A stretch of 64,000 nucleotides of DNA from Rhodoplanes tepidamans. GTDB lineage: Bacteria; Pseudomonadota; Alphaproteobacteria; Rhizobiales; Xanthobacteraceae. Under the pieces are notes generated by a model that ran no database searches, was not told the origin of the DNA, and worked only from the letters and a program-made list of their open reading frames with translations. A program made the position numbers and the translations under genes. Below are positions 1 through 7,647 of the stretch, one piece after another (the first letter of the stretch is position 1; the number at the start of each line of letters is the position of its first letter). Where the stretch lies: NCBI RefSeq assembly GCF_030813915.1, contig NZ_JAUSUJ010000002.1, positions 124,001-188,000 on the forward strand. The letters run 5' to 3'.

Positions 1-2
1 TC

Positions 3-170
3 ACCCTGTTCGTGCTGCCGACCTTCTACACCCTGATCGCCGGCGACCATCGGGCCGAACGAGCGGCCGAACGGGCGGACCCGCCGACGACGCCGGCACC
101 CGGACGGGGATCGCATCCCCGGCCGGGGGTGCGGGACCACGAGGGCGCCGCCGTCCGTCACGGCGTCTGA
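3..170 (+). CDS. RND efflux pump permease, C-terminal fragment
   Basis: The first 55 codons read as the end of an AcrB/HAE1-type inner-membrane RND transporter. The segment TLFVLPTFYTLIAGDH is the classic end of the last transmembrane helix of these pumps, followed by a hydrophilic Pro/Arg-rich tail that stops at 168-170. The family exports drugs, solvents or metals by proton antiport in a tripartite complex with a periplasmic adaptor and an outer-membrane channel. Those partners would lie upstream, outside the window. The tail of about 35 residues after the DH motif is longer than usual and low in complexity. The fragment is too short to name a substrate or subfamily. Confidence 0.75.
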   Translation, partial: TLFVLPTFYTLIAGDHRAERAAERADPPTTPAPGRGSHPRPGVRDHEGAAVRHGV

Positions 171-297
171 CATGTCCCGCCGGGTCGGGGCGACGCGGGC
201 GGACCCGGTGCCCCCCGTCGTGCCCTGCACGCCCCGACCCGTTCCGGCCACCGCCACGATGCGCGGTGGCACGGCCGTGTGCTACGAGACCGGCTGC

Positions 298-1041
298 ATG
301 TCCGTGCTCGCCTACGCCCTGATCGGCGCCACCATCGTCGTCTCGTCCTTCGTGTCCGGTATCTTCGGGATGGCGGGCGGGATGATCCTGCTCGGCGTGC
401 TGCTGACGCTGTACGACGTCGCCACCGCGATGGTGCTGTTCTCGATCATCCAGTTCGCCGCGAACGGCTGGCGCGCCGTGATGTGGCGGGCGCATGTGCG
501 CTGGCCGATCTTCTGGTGGTACGCGGGCGGCGCGCTGGTCGCCTTCGTCGCGATGCGGCTCGTCGCCTTCATCCCGGACAAGGCGGCCGTCTATCTCGCG
601 CTCGGCGCCATCCCTTTCCTGGTCGAGCTGCTGCCCAGGAACGCGCGACCCAACATCGAGTGGCGCGGCATGCCGTTCGTGGCCGGCCTGATCACCACGG
701 TCGTCCAGTTCCTGTCCGGCGTCGGCGGCCTGTTCCTCGACATGTTCTTCCAGAAGAGCATGATCGACCGCCGGACCACGGTCGCGACCAAGGCCGTCAC
801 CCAGACCTTCAGCCACGTGCTGCGGGCGACCTATTTCGCCTCGTTCGCGGGCGAGGCCACCATCGAGCCGTGGTGGGCGATCGCGCCGGCGTTCTTGCTC
901 AGCATCACCGGCACGTCGCTCGCCGTGCGGGTGCTGGAGCGGATGACCGACCACGGGTTCCGCAACTGGACCCGCTGGATCATTCTCGCCATCGGCGTCG
1001 TCTATCTGTGGCGCGGTGCCGTGCTGGTCGCCGGCGGCTGA
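298..1041 (+). CDS. TSUP (TauE/SafE) family membrane permease
   Basis: This 247-residue, almost wholly hydrophobic protein has about eight predicted transmembrane segments. It has the glycine-rich start of TSUP proteins (GIFGMAGGMILLGVLL, about residues 20-35) and a related second-half segment (SGVGGLFLDMFF). TSUP permeases move organosulfur compounds, sulfite or other small anions across the inner membrane; no substrate can be read here. The ATG at 298 is chosen because the 42 codons in front of it (from 172) are Pro/Arg-rich and hydrophilic, and because the membrane domain begins right after 298. A 14-base stretch at 266-279, just upstream, matches a palindrome found at 42577. Confidence 0.8.
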   Translation: MSVLAYALIGATIVVSSFVSGIFGMAGGMILLGVLLTLYDVATAMVLFSIIQFAANGWRAVMWRAHVRWPIFWWYAGGALVAFVAMRLVAFIPDKAAVYLALGAIPFLVELLPRNARPNIEWRGMPFVAGLITTVVQFLSGVGGLFLDMFFQKSMIDRRTTVATKAVTQTFSHVLRATYFASFAGEATIEPWWAIAPAFLLSITGTSLAVRVLERMTDHGFRNWTRWIILAIGVVYLWRGAVLVAGG

Positions 1042-1191
1042 CCGGCTGACCGGTGAGGCCGTGTGCGGCGCGGCGGCAACACTCCGTAATCCGAATGTAA
1101 ACGCAACGTAAAGAGGATGGCGCGGGCGCGTGTGACGGGCCTATGACGGCTGCGGGGACGCGGATCGGGTTCGCAGGGAGTTGCGAGGTCT

Positions 1192-1311
1192 ATGCGTGCC
1201 GTGTTGCTCGTGCTGGTGGTCGGCCTGGGGCTGGGCCTCGCCGGCTGCTCGAAATGCGACATTCCCACCTGGGGCTATGCGGCCTGCCGCGCCGGCCCGC
1301 CGGTGCAGTGA
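1192..1311 (+). CDS. small lipoprotein, 39 residues
   Basis: ATG at 1192 is preceded by GAGG at 1184-1188 and GGAG at 1177-1180, plausible ribosome binding sites. The product has a basic N-terminus (MRAV), a Leu/Val/Gly hydrophobic core and a lipobox LAGC with the lipidated Cys at residue 19. The mature part has about 20 residues with two more Cys (C22, C32) and a PTWGY motif. It is therefore probably a lipid-anchored envelope micropeptide, possibly disulfide-bonded. I do not recognise a named family. It stands alone between the TSUP gene and a convergent regulator, from which a strong hairpin separates it. Confidence 0.6.
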   Translation: MRAVLLVLVVGLGLGLAGCSKCDIPTWGYAACRAGPPVQ

Positions 1312-1338
1312 GCAGGCAGGGGCGCCTGCCCGGGCCCT

Positions 1339-1379
1339 CGCCGCATCCGGCCCACGGCCGGCCACGGCCGGATGCGGCG
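1339..1379. terminator. perfect 14-bp inverted repeat between convergent genes
   Basis: The arms at 1339-1352 and 1366-1379 are exact reverse complements around a 13-base loop. The hairpin lies between the ends of the small lipoprotein gene and the S24 regulator gene. It has no T-run, so it would be a bidirectional stem terminator of the kind common in GC-rich genomes rather than a classic intrinsic terminator. Confidence 0.6.
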
Positions 1380-1412
1380 CGTCCGCCACAAGCGGCCCTG
1401 TGCCGCGGCGGG

Positions 1413-2042
1413 CTACTGGCTCGCCCAGACGATGCGGGCGACCCACAGCACGTCCTCGGCCGGCAGCACCCGGTCCGCGTGCTCGGGGTTGAGCGAGCGT
1501 AGCTCGAGCGTCTTGGCGGTCTTGCGGCGCAGCTCCTTGGCCAGCACCTCGCCCTCGCGGGTCTTCACCACGACGCGGTCGCCGCGCCGGATCGGCGCCG
1601 ATGGGGAGACGATGATGACGGTGCCGTCCCGGTAGGCCGGCTGCATCGAGTCGCCCGAGATTTCGAGCGCGTAGGCGTGCTCGTCCTCGACCGCCGGGAA
1701 GGCGATCTCGTCCCAGCCCTTGCCGACCGGAAAGCCGCCGTCGTCGAAATAGCCGCCCGAGCCGGCTTCGGCGAAGCCGATCAGCGGCACCGCCTGCTCG
1801 GCCGCCGAGTCGCCGTCGCCGAGGAGGCGGACGAACTCCTCCACCGTTGTGCCGGTCGCGGCGAGCGACTTCGCCACCGATTCGGTCGACGGCCAGCGGG
1901 CGCGGCCGTCCGGGGTGATGCGCTTCGACTTGTTGAAGGTGGTCGGGTCGAGTCCGGCCCGCTTGGCGAGTCCGGACGCCGACAGGCCGGCGCGCGCCGC
2001 CAGCCGGTCGAGCGCCGTCCAGATTTGGGCATGGGTCAGCAT
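1413..2042 (-). CDS. LexA/CI-like S24 family transcriptional regulator
   Basis: This 209-residue protein has an N-terminal helix-turn-helix region (about 1-75; ASGLAKRAGLDPTTFNKSKR around 22-41) and a C-terminal S24 peptidase fold. Catalytic Ser132 lies in GDSMQP, and the general-base Lys is probably K169 (EVLAKEL). An Ala-Gly pair at 93-94 (AEAGSGG) could be the self-cleavage site. Proteins with this layout repress DNA and are inactivated by RecA-stimulated autocleavage; many alphaproteobacteria carry a chromosomal copy outside prophage. No other phage genes are nearby. Its targets are unknown. The start is the ATG at 2042 with a purine-rich stretch upstream (aggaggtccc on the coding strand). 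Confidence 0.8.
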   Translation of the reverse strand: MLTHAQIWTALDRLAARAGLSASGLAKRAGLDPTTFNKSKRITPDGRARWPSTESVAKSLAATGTTVEEFVRLLGDGDSAAEQAVPLIGFAEAGSGGYFDDGGFPVGKGWDEIAFPAVEDEHAYALEISGDSMQPAYRDGTVIIVSPSAPIRRGDRVVVKTREGEVLAKELRRKTAKTLELRSLNPEHADRVLPAEDVLWVARIVWASQ

Positions 2043-2176
2043 GGGACCTCCTGCGGAACGCCGGGGCCACGTGGGAACAGCGCCAGTATAGGAATTTTAG
2101 CCTGGGTCTGCCAAGCGTTTCGACTGGCGCACCAGGGCCGCTCTCCGGGCCACCCTCCGGCGGCCCGCCGCCCGCG

Positions 2177-2506
2177 TCACCGGCCGCCCTTGGCGAGCCG
2201 CAGGACCAGCCAGATCGGGATCACCAGCACGGCGCCCAGCAGGAAGTAGCGCCACAGCCAGACCACGGCGTCGAAGCCCATGTCCCAGATGCTGCGCAGC
2301 AGGCGCTCGACGCTCTGGATGATGTTCCATGGGTCGAGCCCGATCGCCGACATGATGACGCCGACCAGGACCGACAGCAGGACGAGCCGCACCGCCACGG
2401 CGCCCGGCGAGCCGCCGAGGAACCGTTCGAGACTGCCGGAAGAGCGCTGCTGCATGCCGTCCCCGTAATCGATCGACGGCCGCCGCTCCGGATCCCGCAT
2501 CGCCAT
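2177..2506 (-). CDS. DUF6460 small inner-membrane protein
   Basis: This 109-residue protein has a polar N-terminal 35 residues and then two hydrophobic segments (AVAVRLVLLSVLVGVIMSAI and YFLLGAVLVIPIWLVLRLA). Between them is the stretch GLDPWNIIQSVERLLRSIWD. The sequence matches what I know as DUF6460 of Hyphomicrobiales, whose function is unknown. An ATG two codons in (2500) is an equally possible start. It is on the same strand as the S24 gene but separated by about 130 bases. Confidence 0.7.
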   Translation of the reverse strand: MAMRDPERRPSIDYGDGMQQRSSGSLERFLGGSPGAVAVRLVLLSVLVGVIMSAIGLDPWNIIQSVERLLRSIWDMGFDAVVWLWRYFLLGAVLVIPIWLVLRLAKGGR

Positions 2507-2580
2507 GGCCTGCTTTCCCCGGGCTGGTGCCGCGCCTGTTGCGACGGCAGCTTACCACAGGGGCGGGCCGGAGCGGGAAG

Positions 2581-2639
2581 GGGCCTTCACCTCGTCCCGT
2601 GGGCCTTCACCTCGTCCCGGGAACCGGGAGAGGTGAAGG
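2581..2639. repeat. REP-like element with an 18-bp tandem duplication
   Basis: An 18-base unit (2581-2598) is repeated exactly at 2601-2618. The second copy forms an inverted repeat with 2629-2638 (arms ccttcacctc/gaggtgaagg). It belongs to the same ccttcacctc-type palindromic family seen near 10.7, 17.0 and 26.1 kb and inside dnaE2. Confidence 0.6.
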
Positions 2640-2670
2640 ACGCAGGGCGGAGTCGCCCGACGCCGGCCGC

Positions 2671-3774
2671 TCAGCCGAACCGCACGGCGTAGACGGGCGG
2701 CAGCGTATGGCTGACGCAGGTCCAGCGGTCGCCCTGGTCCTCGCTCACCCACAGGCCGCCCGTGGTCGAGCCGAGCGCGAGCCGCTCGCCGCCGGGATCG
2801 AGCGCCAGGGCGTGGCGGTAGACGACGTCGTAGGCGTGCTTCTGGGGCAGGCCCTCGGTCAGCACGTCGAAGCTCCGGCCGCCGTCGCGGGTTCGCGTCA
2901 CCACCAGCCGCCCGTCGCGGGGGATGCGCTTCTCGTCCTTGATCTCCGGCACGAACCACGCCGTGTCGGGCTCGTCCGGGTGCACGGCGACCGGGAACCC
3001 GAAGGTCGACGGGCCGGCCGCGGTGATCTCGGTGAAGCTGTGGCCTTCGTCGGAGGAGACGAAGATTCCGTTGTGGTGCTGCACCCACATGCGCTCCGGC
3101 GCCGCGCGGCACTGCACCAGGCAGTGGACGTCCTGGGCGATCGGATCGCCCGCCTGCTCGGGCGGCATGTACTCGGCCCGCATGCCGGCGCCGCGCAGCG
3201 CCCAGCTCTCGCCGCCGTCCTCGGTGGCCCACACGCCGCCGGTCGACACCGCGATCGACACGCGCCGCGAATCGCGCGGATCGACGCAGATCGAGTGCAG
3301 GCCGGGCAGGTCGGCGCCGCCGCCGCCCCACTTCTGCCGCAGCGGATGGTCCCACAGCGCCCGCACCAGCGACCAGCTCGCGCCGTGATCGTTCGACTTG
3401 AACAGCCCGCCCGGCAGCGTGCCGCACCAGATGGTGCCGGGCTCGTCGGCGCCACCCGGCACCAGCGCCCAGACCCGCACCGTGCTCCACGGCAGCGGTC
3501 GGCCCCACATGTCGAGCTCCTCGTGACCCTCCGGCTTCTCGGGATAGGTCGGCGTCGCGATCTCCTCGAAGCCGCCGGCGGCCGTGGAGCGGTGCAGCTT
3601 GACGCCGAAATGGCCGTGGTCGAGCGCGGCGTAACGCCGGCCGTCGCGCGGGTCCGTCATCGTGAGCGTGACGTTGTCGCCGAGGAACGCCACGTCGGCG
3701 ACGTCCCATCCCTGCACCGTGCGGGCGACCGTGAACAGCCCCTTGCGGGTGGAAACGAGAAGCGTGTCGCTCAT
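2671..3774 (-). CDS. BNR/Asp-box repeat beta-propeller protein
   Basis: This 367-residue protein has at least five Asp-boxes (S/T-x-D-x-G-x-x-W/F): SNDHGASW, TEDGGESW, SSDEGHSF, TRDGGRSF and SEDQGDRW, spaced along the chain as in sialidase-type six-bladed propellers. No signal peptide is visible (MSDTLLVSTRKGLF), so it is probably cytoplasmic. Bacterial proteins of this type are often labelled exo-alpha-sialidase, but I see no sialidase catalytic Arg triad, so an enzymatic role is not supported. A MoaD/ThiS-like gene lies directly upstream on the same strand, across a palindromic element, and the two may form a functional pair. Confidence 0.75.
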   Translation of the reverse strand: MSDTLLVSTRKGLFTVARTVQGWDVADVAFLGDNVTLTMTDPRDGRRYAALDHGHFGVKLHRSTAAGGFEEIATPTYPEKPEGHEELDMWGRPLPWSTVRVWALVPGGADEPGTIWCGTLPGGLFKSNDHGASWSLVRALWDHPLRQKWGGGGADLPGLHSICVDPRDSRRVSIAVSTGGVWATEDGGESWALRGAGMRAEYMPPEQAGDPIAQDVHCLVQCRAAPERMWVQHHNGIFVSSDEGHSFTEITAAGPSTFGFPVAVHPDEPDTAWFVPEIKDEKRIPRDGRLVVTRTRDGGRSFDVLTEGLPQKHAYDVVYRHALALDPGGERLALGSTTGGLWVSEDQGDRWTCVSHTLPPVYAVRFG

Positions 3775-3802
3775 GTCACCAAATCCCCCTGATCAGTTGG
3801 TG

Positions 3803-3905
3803 GTCATTCCGGGGCGGGTCGCAGACCCGAACCCGGAATCCAGCGGCGAAATCGGTCGGTGTGGCTGGATTCCGGGTCCGGCGCTGCGCGCCGTCCCGGA
3901 ATGAC
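3803..3905. repeat. nested palindromic intergenic element
   Basis: Two nested perfect inverted repeats are present: an outer pair 3803-3813/3895-3905 (gtcattccggg/cccggaatgac) and an inner pair 3832-3844/3864-3876 (cccggaatccagc/gctggattccggg). It is a typical rhizobial mosaic palindrome and could fold as a long cruciform or RNA hairpin between two co-directional genes. Confidence 0.75.
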
Positions 3906-3934
3906 AGCCAGGGGCGTCCGCGGAACCTCGTCGA

Positions 3935-4204
3935 TCAGCCTCCGGAGAGCGCCTGGAAGACGTGAATCGTGCCGGCCGGGCCGACCGGCTCGGCGAGCGT
4001 CTGGCGGTCGCGCACCATGGTGCCGTCGACGAACACGGTCATGTGGCGGCGCAGCGCCCCCTGGTCGTCGAGCACGTAGCCGCGCGCCTGCGGGTTCTCG
4101 GCGAACACCGCCTCCAGCACCTCGCGCACCGTCCGCCCCGGAACCTCCGTCTCGGGGCAGGCGACATGGCGCTGGATGTTCTGCGTGAAGACCACGCGGG
4201 GCAT
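3935..4204 (-). CDS. MoaD/ThiS-like beta-grasp protein
   Basis: This 89-residue protein begins MPRVVFTQNIQRHV and ends ALSGG. The beta-grasp pattern (TVREVLEAVFAENP, then HMTVFVDGTMV, then TIHVFQALSGG) and the C-terminal di-glycine are those of ubiquitin-like sulfur carriers. Such proteins are adenylated at the terminal Gly by a MoeB/ThiF-type enzyme and turned into a thiocarboxylate for molybdopterin, thiamin or thiolation chemistry. No MoaE, ThiG or E1-like partner is nearby. It starts 5 bases after the VOC gene ends and precedes the BNR protein, so the real partner may be the propeller protein. The ATG at 4204 gives the usual family length. Confidence 0.75.
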   Translation of the reverse strand: MPRVVFTQNIQRHVACPETEVPGRTVREVLEAVFAENPQARGYVLDDQGALRRHMTVFVDGTMVRDRQTLAEPVGPAGTIHVFQALSGG

Positions 4205-4209
4205 GCGGA

Positions 4210-4644
4210 TCAGGCGGCCGCGGCGGCGGCGTCGGCCGGCGCCTGCTGCAGGTGCGCCGGATCCATCCACATGATCTCCCAGGTGTGGCCGTCGAGATCG
4301 TCGAAGGCGCGGTAGTACATGAAACCGTAGTCGGCGGCGGGACGCGGCTCCCCGGCGCCGGCCGTCACGGCGGTGTCGACCAGCGCGTCGACCGCGGTGC
4401 GGCTCTCCGCCGACAGTGCGATCAGCACCTCCTTGGACTTGTGGCCGTCGGCGATCTCCTTGTCGGTGAACTGCTTGAACTTGTCGTGGGTGAGCAGCAT
4501 CGCGTGGATGGTGTCGGAGATCACCAGGCAGGCCGCCGTGTCGTCGGTGAACTGCCTGTTGAACGTGTAGCCGAGCGTCTCGAAGAAGCGTATCGACCGC
4601 GGCAGGTCGGCGACCGGCAGGTTGACGAAGATCATGGTGCTCAT
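4210..4644 (-). CDS. VOC (glyoxalase/bleomycin resistance) family protein
   Basis: This protein of about 144 residues has the VOC beta-alpha-beta-beta-beta start (MIFVNLPVADLPRSIRFFETLGY) and the closing strand with a metal-site Glu (DDLDGHTWEIMWMDP). The family binds a divalent metal in a paired fold and includes glyoxalases, dioxygenases and antibiotic-binding proteins; this is the generic PhnB/YaeR-like kind. The ATG at 4644 is chosen over 4677 because GGAG sits 9 bases upstream. The C-terminus ends in an Ala-rich run. It lies in the ECF42/DGPF gene set, where such proteins often accompany the sigma factor. Confidence 0.8.
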   Translation of the reverse strand: MSTMIFVNLPVADLPRSIRFFETLGYTFNRQFTDDTAACLVISDTIHAMLLTHDKFKQFTDKEIADGHKSKEVLIALSAESRTAVDALVDTAVTAGAGEPRPAADYGFMYYRAFDDLDGHTWEIMWMDPAHLQQAPADAAAAAA

Positions 4645-4711
4645 CGGGGGTGCTCCAGCTTTGCGATTTCTGATCATTCACGCGAGACAGGTATCCGCCG
4701 CATGGTCCGTC

Positions 4712-4900
4712 ATGGCCGGGCTCGTCCCGGCCATCCACGTCCTTCGCAGCCGACCTTCGGCAAGGCCGTGGATGCCCGCGACAAGCGCGGGCATGACGAG
4801 GGTGGAGTGAAGCGCGCCTTCGTTTCTCCGCTCGTCCCCGCGAAGGCGGGGACCTAGGGCGACGCGGCGAGACGTCCTGGATTCCCGCTTTCGCGGGAAT
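4712..4900. repeat. array of four different REP-like hairpins
   Basis: Four perfect short hairpins lie in series between two co-directional genes: 4712-4734 (9-bp arms), 4772-4794 (9-bp arms), 4834-4853 (8-bp arms, loop gaag) and 4881-4900 (8-bp arms, loop tttc). Each has a different core but the same style, as in rhizobial mosaic elements. They fill the 287-base gap that holds no gene. Confidence 0.75.
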
Positions 4901-4931
4901 GAGCGGAGTGTGGAGTGGTCTCTGCGGCCCC

Positions 4932-5351
4932 TCACCCGCCCAGCTTCTCGCGCAGGCGCTCCTCCTGGGCGCGCAGCTCCGGCGTGAAGGCCTCGCCGAA
5001 ATCCTCGGCCTCGAACACCGGCCGGATCTCGACCTCTGTGACCTCGTCGTGCGGGTTGGGGCAGCGCTTCAGCCAGTCGACCGCCTCCTCCATCGAGGCG
5101 ACGTTCCACAGCCAGTAGCCGGCGATCAGCTCCTTGGTCTCGGCGAACGGGCCGTCGATCACGGTGCGGGTGGCCCCGTCGAAGCGCACGCGCTTGCCCT
5201 TCGCGGTCGGATGCAGGCCCTCGCCGGCCAGCATGATGCCGGCCTCGACCAGCGCCTCGTTGTACTGTCCCATCGCTGCGAGCAGCTCGGTCGACGGCAT
5301 CTCGCCGGCTTCCGACGCCTTGCTCGCCTTGACGATGACCATCACCTTCAT
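4932..5351 (-). CDS. YCII/DGPF domain protein (YciI family)
   Basis: This 139-residue protein (MKVMVIVKASKASEAGEM...) carries the motif IDGPFAETKELIAGYWLW that gives the DGPF name, at about residues 65-82. YciI-like proteins adopt a ferredoxin-like fold; their biochemical role is unsettled. In many genomes several DGPF genes are linked to an ECF42 sigma factor, as here, and are thought to be its target genes. It lies 52 bases downstream of the DUF1428 gene and is probably in the same transcript. Confidence 0.88.
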   Translation of the reverse strand: MKVMVIVKASKASEAGEMPSTELLAAMGQYNEALVEAGIMLAGEGLHPTAKGKRVRFDGATRTVIDGPFAETKELIAGYWLWNVASMEEAVDWLKRCPNPHDEVTEVEIRPVFEAEDFGEAFTPELRAQEERLREKLGG

Positions 5352-5403
5352 GGCAGTCTCCCGTCGGTGGATTGTGTGAGGCCCGCGGGGGCCGAATGCC
5401 GCA

Positions 5404-5772
5404 TCACGCCTCGACCAGCACGTCGAAGCCGCCCCAGAACATCCGCTTGCCGTCGAACGGCATGCCGTCCTTCGGCATGTCGGCGAGGCGCGGATCGCTC
5501 ATCACGGCCGCGTTGATGCGATCGCGCTCGGCCCGCGACGCGTAGACGATCCAGGAGAACACCACGGTCTCGTCCGGCCCGAGCTTCACGGCCTGCGGAA
5601 ACGAGGTGTGGGTGCCGGGCTTCACGTCTTCGGCGATGCATTCGACATAGGCGAGCGCGCCGTGCTCGCGCCAGATCGCGCCGGCCTTGGCCGCGAGGGC
5701 GCGATAGTCGTCGATCTTCGCCTTCGGAACCGGCAGCACGTAGCTGTCGACATACTTGCCCATCATGTCCAT
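5404..5772 (-). CDS. DUF1428 domain protein
   Basis: This 122-residue protein reads YVDSYVLPVPKAKIDDYRALAAKAGAIWREHGAL near the start and MPFDGKRMFWGGFDVLVEA at the end. Both are hallmarks of DUF1428, a small dimeric alpha-beta barrel (ABM-like) family of unknown function often found with ECF42 and DGPF genes. The start at 5772 is supported by a strong ribosome binding site (aaagggagga on the coding strand). It follows the sigma factor gene after about 100 bases. Confidence 0.85.
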   Translation of the reverse strand: MDMMGKYVDSYVLPVPKAKIDDYRALAAKAGAIWREHGALAYVECIAEDVKPGTHTSFPQAVKLGPDETVVFSWIVYASRAERDRINAAVMSDPRLADMPKDGMPFDGKRMFWGGFDVLVEA

Positions 5773-5876
5773 CGGGGTCCTCCCTTTCGTCGCTCGCCGT
5801 CCGTTGCTCGCCATGAAGACGGACGGCGAGCCGCGGTCCCGACACTGACTCCGAAATTTTTCGACGAGAGGTATTT

Positions 5877-7145
5877 TCAGTGGGGCGGCGCGGCCGGCGT
5901 CGTCGCGGCCGGCGCGTTCAGCCGGTCGAGCTGGCGGCGGATGTGCGCCGCCTCGGCCGGCGAATGGGCGAGCGCGATGGCGCGGTCGAAGGCGACGCGC
6001 GCCTCGGCGGTCCGCCCGAGCTTGTCCAGCAGCGCGCCTTCCAGTCCGTGGAAGTAGAAGTAGCCGGAGAGTGCGCCGCGCAGCGGGCCGATCAGATCGA
6101 GCGCGGGCTGCGGTCCGCGCACCTTCCAGGTGGCCACCGCGCGGTTCAATGACACCACGGGCGAGGGCTGCAGCCGCTCCAGTGCGCCGTAGAGGAGCTC
6201 GATCTGGGCCCAGTCGGTGTCCTCCGGCCGGGCCGCGCGCGCATGCAGCGCCGCGACCGCGGCCTGGAGCTGGTAGGCGCCGGGGCGGCGATGCCGCATC
6301 GCCTTGTCGAGCAAAGCGAGTCCCTCGGCGATCAGCCGACGATCCCAGCGGCCGCGGTCCTGTTCGTCGAGCAGCACGATGTCGCCGGCCGCGTCGAGCC
6401 TCGCGGCGGCGCGCGAGTGCTGGAGCAGCAGCAGCGCCGTCAGGCCCATGATCTCGGGCTCGGTCGGGAACAGGCGCAGCAGCAGCCGCGCCAGCCGGAT
6501 CGCCTCGTCGCACAGCGGCAGCCGCAGATGGGCGTCGCCGCCGCTCGCCGCATAGCCCTCGTTGAACAGCAGATAGATCGCCGCCGCGACGGTGGCCACG
6601 CGGGCGGCGCGGTCCGGCGGGCTCGGCGCCTCGAACGGCACGTCGGCGCTCGCCACCTTGCGCTTGGCGCGGGTGATGCGCTGCTCCATGGCGGCCTCGG
6701 TGGTGAGGAACGCGCGGGCGATCTCCTTCACCGACAGGCCGGAGACGATGCGCAGCGCCAGCGCGATCTGCTGGGCATTGGGCAGATCGGGATGGCAACA
6801 GACGAACAGCAGACGAAGAATGTCGTCCCGGTAGTGACTCTCGTCGAGCTCCTCGGCGAGCACCGCCTCGGCGTCGTCGCGCTCGGACAGCACCTCCTCG
6901 TCGGGCAGCGGGGCCTCGCGCCTCCGGCGCCGCACCGTGTCGATCGCGACGTTGCGGCCGACCATGATCAGCCAGGCGGCGGCGTCGCGCGGCGGGCCGT
7001 TCTGCGGCCACGTCTTCAGGGCACGCAGGCAGGCCTCCTGCAGCGCCTCCTCGGCCGTGTCGAGATCCCGGAACGCGCGCAGCAGAGCAGCCAGCGCCTG
7101 CGGTCGCGCCGCCTGGAGAGTCGCGCCGAGCCAGTCGACGTCCAT
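5877..7145 (-). CDS. ECF42-type RNA polymerase sigma factor with DUF6596/TPR-like C-terminus
   Basis: This protein of about 422 residues has sigma region 2 (LDTAEEALQEACLRALKTWP...AAWLIMVGRNVAIDTVRRR, about 28-80) and region 4 (LPNAQQIALALRIVSGLSVKEIARAFLTTEAAMEQRITRAKRKV, about 128-171). A long helical extension follows, with the AAIYLLFNEGY motif of the DUF6596 domain. That extension defines ECF42 factors, which lack an anti-sigma factor and are regulated through the C-terminal domain. Linked DGPF, DUF1428 and VOC genes are the usual partners and targets. The ATG at 7145 overlaps the TGA of the upstream YCII gene by one base, implying translational coupling. Confidence 0.9.
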   Translation of the reverse strand: MDVDWLGATLQAARPQALAALLRAFRDLDTAEEALQEACLRALKTWPQNGPPRDAAAWLIMVGRNVAIDTVRRRRREAPLPDEEVLSERDDAEAVLAEELDESHYRDDILRLLFVCCHPDLPNAQQIALALRIVSGLSVKEIARAFLTTEAAMEQRITRAKRKVASADVPFEAPSPPDRAARVATVAAAIYLLFNEGYAASGGDAHLRLPLCDEAIRLARLLLRLFPTEPEIMGLTALLLLQHSRAAARLDAAGDIVLLDEQDRGRWDRRLIAEGLALLDKAMRHRRPGAYQLQAAVAALHARAARPEDTDWAQIELLYGALERLQPSPVVSLNRAVATWKVRGPQPALDLIGPLRGALSGYFYFHGLEGALLDKLGRTAEARVAFDRAIALAHSPAEAAHIRRQLDRLNAPAATTPAAPPH

Positions 7146-7531
7146 CAGGCGCTCGCTTTCGCAGGGGGCGACGTCGCCGGGTTGAAGAAGGCGACCGGGC
7201 GCAGCTCGTAGGAGCCGCCCGGATTGGCCTCGCCGAGCTCTTTCGCGATGGCGAGCGCCTCGTCGAGCGAGTCGCAGTCGACCAGATAGAAGCCGAGGAG
7301 CTGCTCCTTGGTCTCGGCGAACGGCCCGTCGATGACCAGCGGCGGATCGCGGTCCTTGCGCAGCGTGGTGGCCGCCGTGGTCGGCATCAGCCGCGCCACC
7401 GGCCCGAGCTTGCCCTGGCGGGCGAGCCGCTCCTGGATCGGCGCCAGCCGCGCCATCACGGCGTCGTCCTCCTCCTTGCTCCAGGAGCAGACGATGTCTT
7501 CCTGGTGGTAGCACAGGATGGCGTACAGCAT
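7145..7531 (-). CDS. YCII/DGPF domain protein, upstream copy
   Basis: This 128-residue protein starts MLYAILCYHQEDIVCSWSKEED and contains VIDGPFAETKEQLLGFYLVDC, the DGPF signature. The ATG at 7531 is chosen over the longer 7582 start because of a strong GGAGGG ribosome binding site just upstream. It is the first gene of the ECF42 transcription unit, and its stop overlaps the sigma factor start. It is distinct in sequence from the second YCII protein downstream. Confidence 0.88.
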   Translation of the reverse strand: MLYAILCYHQEDIVCSWSKEEDDAVMARLAPIQERLARQGKLGPVARLMPTTAATTLRKDRDPPLVIDGPFAETKEQLLGFYLVDCDSLDEALAIAKELGEANPGGSYELRPVAFFNPATSPPAKASA

Positions 7532-7647
7532 CGGGGATCCCTCCGTGGCCCAAGGACGCCGGAGCCTAGCCGAATCCGACACGGGGGCGGAAATTTCGAT
7601 CCGTCATCCCGGAACGCTCCGCCGAGACCCGCAGCCTTTCGGTGGTC

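Noticed and set aside
1413-2042. S24/LexA-like repressor as evidence for a prophage.
   Set aside because: No integrase, structural, lysis or attachment features are nearby, and the surrounding genes are ordinary chromosomal ones.
2043-2100. A LexA box upstream of the S24 gene (two GAAC motifs).
   Set aside because: The two motifs are 15 bases apart instead of 7.
2671-3774. Calling the BNR protein a sialidase.
   Set aside because: Asp-boxes are structural; the catalytic Arg triad and Tyr/Glu pair of sialidases could not be located.
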